The notes under the pieces are model-generated. The model had not been told where the DNA came from, did no database searches, and saw only the letters and a list, made by a program, of their open reading frames with translations. Positions 11,080 to 20,297 of a stretch of 64,000 bases of DNA are shown here, in pieces. Both the position numbers and the translations under genes were made by a program. This stretch comes from Ceratothoa steindachneri (Eukaryota > Arthropoda > Malacostraca > Isopoda > Cymothoidae), in the NCBI GenBank assembly GCA_963969495.1, contig OZ018328.1, forward strand, positions 1 to 64,000, written 5' to 3'. Within the stretch, counting starts at the first letter, position 1. Each line of letters opens with the position of its first letter.

Positions 11080-11990
11080 TAACGAGGAAGCGTTTCAAGC
11101 CAGCGGGCTAGAAAACGCCAGGTAACCTCTGAATAAGGGGCCCCGATGTCATCGAGGCTCCGCCCTGTGCACTCTTGGTCTTAGTCAGGGGCTCCACACA
11201 CGGGGGGGGGTAGAGGGCCCGGATGTGCCGATCTTGGCTGGGTCGCCTACCAAAGTGGCAGCAGACCCATCCGTCCCCGCAGCCCCCGCGTATGGAGAGG
11301 AGCCCCGAGTCTTCTTTGTCTTTCTAGTCTTCTTCTTTTTTGGAGAGGAGGGCGGGGAATGAACCTGCTTCTCACCTCCGCCCCGCCGGCAGAAGCCCCC
11401 ATGCCAGATGGGTTTGCCTCAGCCAGGTCCCTCTCCAAAATGGAGAATTTCCCGGTTCTCGTGAGGGTACCTGTCGGAGGAGATCCCTACCCTCCTTGTA
11501 CTGCCTCGAAGCCCCCAGCCGTTTGAGGAGGACCTTGCATAGGGGCGGACTCGGGTTTGATGCTTAGAGCCGAGCCCGGATTTCCCCCTTTGGAAGCCCC
11601 TACCGTCTGAGGCTGGGTCTCCTCAAGGACCATGTCTATCACAGGAGGGGCCTCCAGTTGGCCATCCCCTCCCAGGACATCGCAGGTCCCCTTAGTAGCG
11701 TCAAGATTCATTTGTGGTGAGGCACAAGCCTTAACCCCGGCAAGGTTTAATATCCTTGCCAGCAGGTCTTTTCAGGGAAGCGACCGAAGGGGCCTGGCTT
11801 CCCTCTCCCCCCCTAAGGGGGTTTGCCCTACTGAGCCGCTTCGATGTGGAGCGGCTGGCTAAGGGCTGCCTGCTGGCTTTGGTGGCAGTCCCCTTGGAAA
11901 GAAAAGAAGGGACTGCCGCTGGTAAAAGGGAGGTGCCCGTAAGCACCTCCAGGGAAGGGGGTGAGGGGAAGTCCCCTTCACCCGTAGGCG
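11080..11990 (-). pseudogene. Family A ORF1 N-terminal region, frameshifted (copy A1)
   Basis: On the minus strand this encodes the Pro/Ser-rich and basic N-terminal part of ORF1 in several frames. One piece (11,711-11,487) starts MNLDATKGTCDVLGG. A basic stretch with PRPPLQKRRRLERQRR-like residues follows (about 11,290-11,360) and may be a nuclear localisation signal; the equivalent in copy A2 reads SPKKKRTRKRRGR. A shortened segment near 11,075, relative to the copy at 43.4 kb (RSTDGSML then KGNM), breaks the link to the knuckle-bearing frame. Confidence 0.65.
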
Positions 11991-11999
11991 TAGGAGAGG

Positions 12000-12690
12000 A
12001 GTAAGCCTCCTCTCTGGTTGAAGAGATATGGAGGGTCCCCTGCGCAAGCACAGGGGGAGGAGGACCTCCATTTTTTTGCTGGAGCTGCCCGAGGGCGGCT
12101 CCGTCGCTGTTATAGGGGAAGTTGTGGGTTGTTTTTTTATTTGTTTTACATACATGGGCATGGTGACCCTCTTTTTAATACGGGATGCAATAGCTCATCA
12201 CCTCTGGCAGTTGCCCGCACTGCGAGAGGTGCTTACAAGCCCGGCAGAGCCAGGTGCCGCCATTCGGGACCACCCCTCCTGCCTGGTGGCCTGGCAGTTC
12301 ATCGGCATGGCGGCTCCACCTTAGACACGGCGTAAAATTCATAGAATGTGAAGAGGAGAGGAAAGGGGATGTGAGAAAGGTATGGGTGGGGATGAAGCAA
12401 GTTGTTAAAAAAAACCCATCCCGAACCGGAGCTCAGGGGTTAGGGAACAATGTCCCCTCCCCCCTCAGCCCCGATCCGGGGTGGTTGGCTTGAGAAGAAG
12501 GTCAGCATCTACCCTGTGAAATTAGAGGCTGACCAGAGAAAGTTGTGGGAGAGGTTGTATGAAAAGCGACGAGGTAGGGAAGAAATCGGGCTATCTGAAG
12601 GAAGGAAGAGAGGCTAAGCTGGGGCCGGACGGAGCGCTGGATCCCGTCAGCACGGCCGCCAGGATGGCAAATCGCCGGGCCCCTTACGGG
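12000..12690 (-). promoter_or_regulatory. Family A 5' UTR / presumed internal promoter region (copy A1)
   Basis: This GC-rich leader recurs at the start of at least five copies (12.7, 17.0, 26.4, 35.5 and 59.7 kb). On the minus strand the terminus reads close to CCCCGTAAGGGGCCCGGCGA, and GTGCTGACGGGA follows shortly after. Farther in is a conserved block around 12,160-12,330 (plus-strand CATGGTGACCCT and the CTCATCACC segment). LINEs of this type carry an internal promoter in the 5' UTR; that role is inferred, as I see no proven initiator element. Confidence 0.6.
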
Positions 12691-12729
12691 GTGTCCTGCG
12701 AGAAATTGTCCAGAATCCTTTTGACTCAC

Positions 12730-13765
12730 CTACACACATCTGCTAGAGGTGTCTTTCTCGCCAAGTGAAGACACGTATGCTCGCCAAGAAGAATGGCAGG
12801 CGTGCTTCGAAATATACCCGAACCTAGCCCTAGCTCGATGAAACTCACTTACAGTAAAATCATTTGGGCGGCGCTTATAGCTCATGTAGGCATAACGCTT
12901 CTGTTTGAGGGCTCTCTCACACTCTTCTAACCCCCACGGGAGTGGTCGGCGTGCAAAAGAGCCAGACGATGTAGGACGAGAAGTTATACACACGGCAATG
13001 AGGTTGCTGGAGAAAACTCAACAGCCTCATCAACTGACCTTAACTCCTCGACTGAGACAGAGAATCAGTCATTTCCAGAAATGCGGACCACCATGCCTGC
13101 ACCAAGCACAACCGGAGTGGGCTCTCGGGTGGCAGCTGCCCAGAAAATGATATTTGAATGGGAAAGTGATCACTACCATGGAGGTTATCGACCACCCCCC
13201 ACCCAAAACCAGGCTGTGCTTCCGGAGAGCATAGAGATATATCAAGACAGGAAAATGAAGCGGTTCTCGGGCAGTAATGCGTAACTCATCCACATTTATG
13301 ACACCTATCTCCAGCTCATCGATCAGGCCGGCAAGGAATTGACCCCGGGGATTAATCGAGTACTCTCCCCTACGGAGGTTTCTTCCGTTCAGATCTCCAC
13401 AGCAAGAGAAAGGTCTCGGCAACATCGCCCGACGCGGCGGAAGTCCCCGCCATTAAAGTCATGACGGTGAGATATACGCAGAAATAACAGTATATCTCCC
13501 AAACAGTTTCTTGAAAGGAGGTATCTAAAGCAAAGAGAAGAACGGAGCCATCATGCCAGATGTATACTGCACTAAATTCAGGCAGGGTCCCCGTCCCGTA
13601 GTGGTGGGGTCACAAAACCCTTATACCCCATGAAGGTGGGCAGAGAGCACGCACCGAGCATGGTGTCCTGCAAAAAGATAGCGGACAGCGAACGAAACCA
13701 GACGAGCCTCTGCAACTCCTTACAGTTGCCCCGGAGTCCACGGCAATTCCATTGAAGGAATATGC
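12730..13765 (-). pseudogene. Family A ORF2 endonuclease and linker, broken (copy A2)
   Basis: Minus strand. The 13,425-13,069 piece includes FSCCGDLNGRNLRRGEYSIN, the GDLNGR endonuclease motif. The 12,993-12,730 piece includes ERALKQKRYAYMSYKRRPND, the Arg-rich linker. Several frameshifts, including between 13.07 and 13.0 kb, separate the parts. There is no RT palm because the copy ends at 12.69 kb. Confidence 0.75.
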
Positions 13766-14087
13766 CTTCCAGCTCTAGCTCTGAGAGATGCAGGGGACGT
13801 CCTCGAAGAGAAGACCCTCACGGGAATTGCCGTACGCTTTCCGGAGGCAGAACTACGTGCGCTGTTGGCCTGGTAGTGCGCTGAAGGCGCTGTCGCCTTC
13901 CAGGACCTATCGGGCGAAGTTGACCTCGCCATTCGAACCTTTTCCTCCCTCCTCCTCGAAACCTTAAGCAAAAGGGGTGGCTTCAGATGCGGGGTTCCCT
14001 CTTTGTGAGGATCTACCGTCTCATTTAGTGTTGTCCTCATTCGGGAGGCAGCTTTAGGAACTCCGCTATATGTCCCCACGACCCTCT

Positions 14088-15317
14088 TCATGGGTATGAA
14101 CCATGGGTGACACCAGCCTTACAAGGGAGCGCCCGAGGTGGGTATAACCTACAGAAGGGTTCCGAATGTGTGCGGAAACGACCGTGCCTGTAGGCCTGGA
14201 GGGGCCAGAAAAAGAGGGTCTCTTTCTCAACATTGAGGCATAGAAAGTCAGGGCAGCGCCAGGCGCACCAGGACCAAGTCCTTAGCCTCGCCAAATGAGA
14301 GGCGACCCTAGGCCTCAACGGCCAGGGTTTCCTTCTCTAGGAGATATGCGCCACATTGCTTCGAAGAAGCGGGGTGCGGCTCTCCGCAATTGACACACTT
14401 GGCCACTCACGAATTGGACTTATCGTGTGCGCCTTCGAAGCAACTTACACAAACTTCATGTAAACCCGTCTTTGCACGACGACAGGAGCGATTAGTATGG
14501 GCGAAGCGGTGATAGTATTAGTACCTCCGCGGCAGTGGTACGAATGCCTTCAAGCGGTAGCGATACCAACTGGCACGCACCAACTCAAGGAGCCTGTCAC
14601 AGTCGAATAGTGTAGTGGTGGGTCTCGAGGCCCCTCCCTGGTTTATGATCACGTGCTCAAACCTGACCGCACCATGGTCGGCCAGCTCTAAGGTGATGTC
14701 ATCTATCAAGTGTCCGAAGGGCACTAATCATGGCCGCCATGGATGGATTCAACGAATTCGACAAAAGGCTCCCGTCTGAGAAACGGGTCATCTTCGGCTT
14801 TTTACCATTTACACTAGTTAAAGCTCTCCTCTGATGGATCATGTTGCCCTTGCCTAACATGTTGCCGATCTTGGCTTGGTGGCCTAGCGAAACGAAAGCG
14901 GCCCCGTCCGTCCACGTGGCCCCCTCGGTAGGAGAGAAGCCCCGAGTCTTCCTCGTCTTTTTCTTGTTCTTTTCTTTTTAGGAGAAGAATGCGGGGAATA
15001 AACCCGATTCTTCCCTCCGCCGGCAGGAGCCCCTAGGCCATCTGGACCGGCCTCAGCAAAATCCTTCTCTAAGATGGAGAAGGTCTTGGCTTTCACAGGG
15101 GCACCAGACGGGAAAGAAGATACCTTCTTTCCTTGTACAGTCTTGGAGACCCCGGCCGACTGAGGAGAGCCTTGCACAGGGGCAGACTCAGGTTCGTTGC
15201 TTGACACTGAGCCCTGGTTGCCCCCATTAAAGGTCCTACCGTCTGAGCTGCCCCAGGGACCATGTCCATCTCAGGGGGCCCCCACATGGCCATTTCCCAG
15301 GATATCACATGTTCCAT
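14088..15317 (-). pseudogene. Family A ORF1 remnant (copy A2)
   Basis: Minus-strand pieces match copy A1 ORF1. The N-terminal piece (15,207-14,884) has the basic cluster SPKKKRTRKRRGR. The middle piece (14,724-14,518) reads DDITLELADHGAVRFEHVI and ends in FVPLPRRY just before the first knuckle. The knuckle region lies at 14.35-14.52 kb but is interrupted; TNRSC is still recognisable. A deletion near 14,706 removes the segment between the conserved N-terminal block and LIDDITLEL. The C-terminal Pro-rich part runs to about 13.8 kb. Confidence 0.7.
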
Positions 15318-16045
15318 TGGCCCTAAACTATTTTGTCGGGAAAGAGAGGGGTATACGTACGGTGACCCACTCTAAGCTCAAAATTAGAGCACACTGGTCT
15401 TTGGAGAGAAGAGAGAGAAGGGGCCTTTCTTCCTCCTCCCCCTAAGGTGGTTGGCCCTATCGTGGGTCAATCATGGGCCGCCTGCCTTTCTCAGCGATCC
15501 CCTTGGAAGGTAAAGCGGAGACTGCCGTTGCAAAGAGGGAGGCACCCGAAGGCACCTCCAAAGAAGGGAATGAGTCTCCTCCTACACCCGTTGGCAAAGG
15601 AGAGGAGTAAACCCCGTCTCCGATTAAATAGTTTTACAGGCTTTCCTGCGAGAGCACAGAGGGTGGGAGGGACCTCCATTTTTCCAGTGGAGCTCAGACG
15701 ATGTTCGAGGGGAAGGTAGGGGAGTATTTTTTTAAAATTTATCATTGGGTCACCCTATAATAATCACGGGATGCAAACACTCATCACCCCACGCAGTAGC
15801 CCGCTCTGCGAAGGGTGAGTACGGGGCCAACAGAGCCAGCTGGCGCCATTGGGGACACTCCTTCCGCCTAGTGGTTTAGCAGTCCATTGGTATGGCGGCT
15901 CCACCTTGGGGACGGCCTAAAATGGATAGCAATTTAAAGGAGAAAGAAAGGGGAAGTGAGGAAGGTGTAGATGGGGATGAAAAAGGTTGTTAAAAAACCT
16001 ACCACCTCAGACTGCAGCTCAGGAGTTACAAGGAAAGAAAGTACC

Positions 16046-16876
16046 CGAGGAGACCTTACGGTCCATTCAAAGAGGGTACCTTTGGACTAGCAATCGAGTA
16101 GGCACATGGCTGCTCAATTGTTTGGCGTCCCTAAACGGCCACTTTTCAAGACTTTGTCTAGTCTTGACTTGAACTGGTCAACAGATTCACTGTTGACAAC
16201 TTCCACTGGAAGTGCGTTCCACTCACCGCAGACACTGTAAGTGAAAAAATTTCCACACAGATTGCGGTTGTAACGCTTCAGTTCAAGTTTGAAGCCGTGA
16301 TTGCGCGTTCTGTTCTCACTCAGTGTGAAAATATCCCGGTAGTCAACATTGTCGAACCCTCGAAGTATTTTGAAAACTTCGATGAGCTGACCACGCAGTC
16401 TACGGGTTTCCAACGAGAACAGATTTAATTCCCTTAGTCTATCCTCATAACTTTTATGTCGGATAGAGGGAATCAGTTTGGTTGCCCTGGCTTGTACGCG
16501 TTCCAACCTTGTGATTTCCTTTCGAAACGAAGGACTCCAAAATTGTGCGGCATACTCTAGGTGCGGCCGAACGAGGGAGTTGTACAGACAAAGTACTATC
16601 TCCTTGTTACGGTATCCAAACTGGCGCTTTATGTAGCCTAACATCCTTTGGGCTTTCTTCTCTGCCTCGATGCACTGTTTCGAGAACTTGAGGTCGCTAG
16701 TGATAGTAACACCCAAGTCCTTCTCAGTGTTACTCGATTCAAGGGCAGTTCCCTTAAGGAAGTACTGAGATTTGGGGTTTCAGTGGCCGATATGCATTAC
16801 TTTGCATTTGTTCACGTTGAAAGGCATTTGCCACGTGTCCGACCACTCCCCAATCCTTTGAAGGTCCTCTTGAACG
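16046..16876 (-). mobile_element. 5'-truncated CR1-type LINE nested in family A copy A2
   Basis: The family A 5' UTR breaks off near 16,045 (after GCAGCTCAGGAGTTA) and resumes near 16,876 (GTCCCCTCCCC), matching the uninterrupted leader at 12.42-12.46 kb. Between the two lies a CR1-type 3' segment on the minus strand. This is a nested insertion, so the CR1 element moved after copy A2 was in place. I could not define a target-site duplication by eye. Confidence 0.75.
16114..16716 (-). CDS. Partial CR1-type LINE ORF2: RT thumb and C-terminus
   Basis: A 200-codon open frame on the minus strand. It starts GVTITSDLKFSKQC and continues YNSLVRPHLEYAAQFWSPS, LERVQARATKLIPSIRHKSY, ETRRLRGQLIEVFKIL and CGEWNALPVEVVNS. 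These blocks are characteristic of the C-terminal region of CR1-type reverse transcriptases. Upstream, past a stop at about 16,780, the same strand continues with EWSDTWQMPFNVNKCKVMH, which is also found at 63.5 kb on the plus strand, so both belong to one subfamily. The catalytic palm is lost by 5' truncation. Confidence 0.9.
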   Translation of the reverse strand: MGVTITSDLKFSKQCIEAEKKAQRMLGYIKRQFGYRNKEIVLCLYNSLVRPHLEYAAQFWSPSFRKEITRLERVQARATKLIPSIRHKSYEDRLRELNLFSLETRRLRGQLIEVFKILRGFDNVDYRDIFTLSENRTRNHGFKLELKRYNRNLCGNFFTYSVCGEWNALPVEVVNSESVDQFKSRLDKVLKSGRLGTPNN

Positions 16877-17043
16877 TTGTCCCCTCCCCTGTCAGCCCTG
16901 ATCCGGTTGGTGAGATGAAGCTGGTCGGCATCTACCCTGTGAAATTATAGGCAGACCAGAGAGAGTTATGGGATAGGTTGTCGGGAAAGTGAGGAAGTAG
17001 GGTAGAAACACAGGCCGTCAGAGTCCCGTCAGCACGGCCCCCA

Positions 17044-17830
17044 TTTTTAGGAGCCACCGCCATTTAATTGAACGACGACGGCGTTGTCTGAAAGTGTTCC
17101 GCACATTCTTGTTGAATGCTGCCAGTTTGTGTGATAATCGCGCATCCTATCAGCCTGTCCCAGTACCCTGAGGAGTAGGGTGGCTATCTGCTTGTCCCAG
17201 TACCCTGAGGAGTAGGGTCGCTATCTGCCTGTGCCAGTACCCTGAGGAGTGGGGTCGCTATCTGCCTGTCCCAGTACACTGAGGAAATGGGTCGCTATCT
17301 ACCTGTGCCAGTGCCCTGAGGAATGGGGTCGCTATCTGCCTGTTCTAGTACCCTGAGGAGTGGGCTTGCTATCTGCCTGTGCCAGTACCCTGAGGAGTGG
17401 GGTAGCTATCTGCCTGTGCCAGTACCCTGAGGAGTGGGGTCGCTATCTGCCTGTGCCAGTACCCTGAGGAGTTGGGTCGCTATCTGCCTGTGCCAGTACC
17501 CTGAGGAGTGGGGTCGCAACTGCTTGTCCCTTTGCATTCGGGACGAATTCATTCACATATACTTTGGGCTCTTTCGCGTCATCACTCATTTTGTCTTCAT
17601 CTCATCCATTTCATTTGAAGCTTTTTGTGTGTTGGTCGAATGTTCCGTAGCTGGTGTGAAGCGACCATGCCTTCGATGCCAGAGAAGTCGCCCCGATTCT
17701 TCCTTCTTCGATAATGTTTTTGTTTGGTTTCTTTTTGTTTGTAGGTTGTTTTGATTAATATTTGTATTGATTTGTTATAATTTTATGTAGGTTTTAGTAA
17801 CTTACTAATAGGCTTTTTTAAATTAGGGGG
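17044..17830 (+). mobile_element. Family A LINE 3' fragment, plus orientation, with internal minisatellite
   Basis: On the plus strand GTTCCGCACATTCTTGTTGA (17,096-17,115) encodes part of VPHILVECC, the C-terminal tail of family A ORF2. After a 37-bp tandem array the sequence resumes with the post-array coding region (GTCGCAACTGCTTGTCCC), matching copy A1 near 6,110. It then runs into the T-rich 3' UTR, ending near 17,830. The fragment is head to head with copy A2 and opposite to most copies in the window. Confidence 0.75.
17152..17531 (+). repeat. 37-bp minisatellite, about 10 copies
   Basis: The motif AGTACCCTGAGGAG recurs at 17,162 and then every 37 bp to 17,495, ten copies in all. The rest of the unit is GGGTCGCTATCTGCCTGTGCC with few changes (TGTCCC or TGTGCC, TAGGG or TGGGG). 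The unit resembles family A coding sequence at the same point of the element, where copy A1 antisense has CTGTCCCAGTACC, then GATGAG, then GTCGCAACTGCTTGTCCC. The array therefore lies inside, and probably arose from, the LINE. Confidence 0.92.
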
Positions 17831-18317
17831 GAATTAATCCACTAGAGGGTTGTCATAAAGAGAAAAGGATGGAGAAAGAAAATCATAGCGGGTGAACAAA
17901 AAATAAATCAGTTATAAACATCTTGAAGAATTCTCTTCTTGAACATACTTAATGGGCAGCTTGCATCAACTTGCTAGGGTATTTTATTGCATATTCAATA
18001 AATCTTATTCGAGTGAACAGTCTCTGTTATTGCAGTGTTAAAATTGTGTTAACAATTTTGTGTCATTTATTTTTAGTGGCCGCTCGATAGTGGACCTCAA
18101 AAAGCGACTCATTCTTTATATTAGTGAAGCAGTTTAGTATTGTTCTAAAGTTGGATTAGTTTTTCTTACAAACGACCATTTTCCAATAAAACACAATTAA
18201 GATCCTTCCGTTTTATTTCGTCGTTCTACGGCGAACTCACCCCAAATGTCCTTTTGACTATGAGCAGAGAAAAATGAACCTACAGACTGCAACTGAGGTC
18301 TAATTAGCGCGAAAAAG
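17831..18317. other. No gene recognised (AT-rich spacer)
   Basis: AT-rich sequence between the LINE 3' end and the dispersed repeat that begins at about 18,318. I see no open frame of note and no repeat shared with the rest of the window. Confidence 0.45.
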
Positions 18318-18953
18318 AACAACCTCTAACCCTCACCCCTCAATTTATTAGAGACCACGTGCGATTATATCCCGCCATAGCCAACGTCACTTCCTGTGCG
18401 AACATTCGCGAATTTTCGACTCCTGAGCGCATTAGGGAAATATTCCCCAATCCTGCGAACTCATCCCAAGCCTCCTGCCTCCCCGGTGACGAAGCGAGTA
18501 AGAGCCGCTGTGTTTCGTGCCTTGCTGCTATTTTTTTTTTTAGGAGGCTATCTGGCGACTGCCTTGCTATTAAACGATAAATCGACTCCGCCTCCGGATT
18601 AAGATGTCAGGAGCTTATGACTCCCTTCTCCAAACTGCCGCTTCCCACTCAGAATCGGGCATCACTGTAGTTCGAGAGTCCAGCACGCAAGTCAAGGCCG
18701 TCCCCGTCGTCTCGTCAAGTCCCGTGAGAGTTCATCAGACAACAGACTTTCTCCGCCGTGATTCCACCCCAGTAAGTTGGTAGCTTCTCTGATCGGCAAG
18801 CCTTTGAATTCGCACAAGTCTTCCTTCGTTTAATGGAACCGAAGAAAATCTCCATCGATTACCCTTGAGGAAAAGAAGTTTCCTCTTCCAGTGGAATTAC
18901 GAGAATTCCCACATTCTCGTCGAACGTCATCTTTGAAGATTGGCTATCTTCAA
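18318..18953. repeat. Unclassified dispersed repeat, copy 1
   Basis: About 620 bp that recurs at 25,547-26,141 in the same orientation. Shared landmarks are ACAACCTCT, the ACGTGCGATT block, ATTCCCCAATC, GTTCATCAGACA, TTTCTCCGCCGTGATTC, GAAGAAAATCTCCATCGATT and a common end at TTGAAGATTGGCTATCTTC. There are frequent substitutions and indels. There is no stable open frame and I see no terminal repeats, so the class is unknown. Confidence 0.7.
18518..18568 (-). mobile_element. Minimal family A LINE insertion (33 bp) with 9-bp TSD
   Basis: TGCCTTGCT at 18,518-18,526 is repeated exactly at 18,560-18,568. The 33 bp between, read on the minus strand, is GTCGCCAGATAGCCTCC followed by TAAAAAA-type poly(A), which matches the 3' terminus of family A (for example 38.37 and 49.26 kb). 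The other copy of the host repeat near 25,750 lacks this segment, giving an empty-site comparison. Only about 20 nt of the element is present. Confidence 0.8.
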
Positions 18954-18968
18954 TGGAAGGATGGTTCG

Positions 18969-19068
18969 AATCGTGCCCAACCTGCCTCAATTGGACCGTG
19001 CCCCACCTGCCTCATTCAGACCGTGCCCTACTTGCCTTATCGGATCGTGTCCCACTTGCCTCATCGCA
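18969..19068. repeat. Short tandem repeat, about 25-bp unit, 4 copies
   Basis: Four consecutive degenerate units begin at 18,969, 18,995, 19,020 and 19,044, each close to ACCGTGCCCCACCTGCCTCA with differing ends. It lies just after the end of dispersed repeat copy 1 and is absent after copy 2. Confidence 0.75.
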
Positions 19069-19981
19069 AGAAGGACCTTCCTCAAAGTCACCGATCCGTA
19101 AGACTGAAACCCCCTCCATTATTAATATTGTCAAGTTCCCCGTTTTGATCTGAGCCTAGTTACCTAAATCATTTAATTCCATTTGAGAATCCCTTCTCAT
19201 AATAATTATCAAGAGACTATTTTAAATTAAATAATCCCCCTTTGCTTATTATTATTCTTATTTTGATGTGTAAATAAAAAAAAATAATATTTTGGTTGTT
19301 TCATCTTTAACTAAACTTGAACGATACTCTCGGCCTATTTAAGTAAATCTAGCCAACCATTTATGTCTGATTATTAAGGATTTGAAACCCAACGTCTAAA
19401 CATTGACCTACTAATAGGTCGGTAATCCCTGCAAACAGTCCTTCAACGGTTTGCGCTGCAGTAGGTGATTAAGTCACCCCTCCCACATAATATAGGAGTA
19501 TTGTCTGGTATAGAGAGGTGTACCGCTATAGGGCCATCCATAAAAGTAGATTAATATCCTTTGATTTGAATGAAAAACTCCTCGCAACGTAAGTCAGAAG
19601 TCAGTTTGCTTTGCGCGATGCTACAATACACGGCTTAGAAGTTTGCAAGTTGCTCAACTAAATCCTTTTTAATGGTACACGGATTTATAGGTTGTCCGAA
19701 AAATAATGTTTGTTTAGTAAAATAATTTTTAATATACATAAGAACATTATATTCAGCAAAATAGTGTCCACCATTATTAACATTGTTTTCTCATGAAGAA
19801 TTTCTTGAAGAATTCATTCGGTTTTGAATATATCATTTTAATATCATTTTGTATCTCTATCATATCTGAAGAAATTATGTTATTTAAAGTGATGTTGTAG
19901 GACACTAAAGACTCGAAACAACCAAATAGATTATGAGAAACTATGTTGTCCACAAGTTGGGGGTTTTAGGGATCGAGGTGC
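19069..19981. other. No gene recognised (AT-rich spacer)
   Basis: AT-rich sequence up to the left inverted repeat at 19,982. I see no supported coding region and no shared repeat. Confidence 0.45.
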
Positions 19982-20125
19982 ATAACACTAGCCAACAAAT
20001 TTTAACTTTGTCTCTGCTACTTGAGTAAATATTATTGTAACTAATATTGGTGCGCTGATTCCAAATCTGTGCTCAGATCTGCCCTAGCACGTAAGGTTCC
20101 TGAGTTATGCAACTAGGCTATATGG
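19982..20125 (+). repeat. Left terminal inverted repeat of the candidate transposon
   Basis: Starts ATAACACTAGCCAACAA. It contains TGCTACTTGAGTA at about 20,015, GCTGATTCCAAATCTGT at 20,054-20,070 and GCACGTAAGGTTCCTGAGTT at 20,087-20,106. Its reverse complement is found at 22,150-22,278. Confidence 0.75.
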
Positions 20126-20297
20126 CTCACTTTGTCACCTTGGATCAATTAATGATATAATTATTACGAGTTTGAGAAGAATGAGACGTTTTTGGGCAGA
20201 GGTTTGGAATCGGGGCACCCTATTTGGCATTATGTACGTCCTTTTGCAGACCAAGACAAGATATGAATTATATATAAAAGAGGTAGTACTCACCTAA

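Larger units (their letters stand above)
5795..12690 (-). mobile_element. Near full-length family A LINE (copy A1)
   Basis: This is the longest copy, about 6.9 kb, on the minus strand. In order it has a 5' UTR (12,690 to about 12,020), an ORF1 with zinc knuckles, an ORF2 with AP-endonuclease, RT and RNase H, and a 3' UTR ending in an AT-rich segment. The gene order, three-knuckle ORF1 and RNase H after the RT place it in the I group of LINEs by known family traits. The 5' terminus is supported because the same sequence recurs at the outer edge of the copy at 26.4 kb and, more diverged, at 59.76 kb. Both ORFs have frameshifts, so the copy is dead. The very 3' poly(A) found in other copies is missing. 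Confidence 0.88.
12691..17043 (-). mobile_element. Family A LINE copy A2 (5' half), interrupted by a CR1 insertion
   Basis: Minus strand. The 5' end is near 17,040 (plus-strand GAGTCCCGTCAGCACGG, shared with other copies). The 5' UTR runs to 15.6 kb with a CR1 insertion inside it. ORF1 remnants lie at 14.1-15.3 kb and the ORF2 endonuclease and RT linker at 12.7-13.75 kb. The copy stops at 12,691, exactly at the 5' terminus of copy A1, so the rest of ORF2 is missing. Either A1 was inserted here with loss of sequence, or the two were joined by recombination. Confidence 0.8.

Noticed and set aside
17152..17531. CRISPR-like array suspected from the 37-bp period
   Set aside because: The whole 37-bp unit is conserved with no variable spacers; it is a minisatellite.
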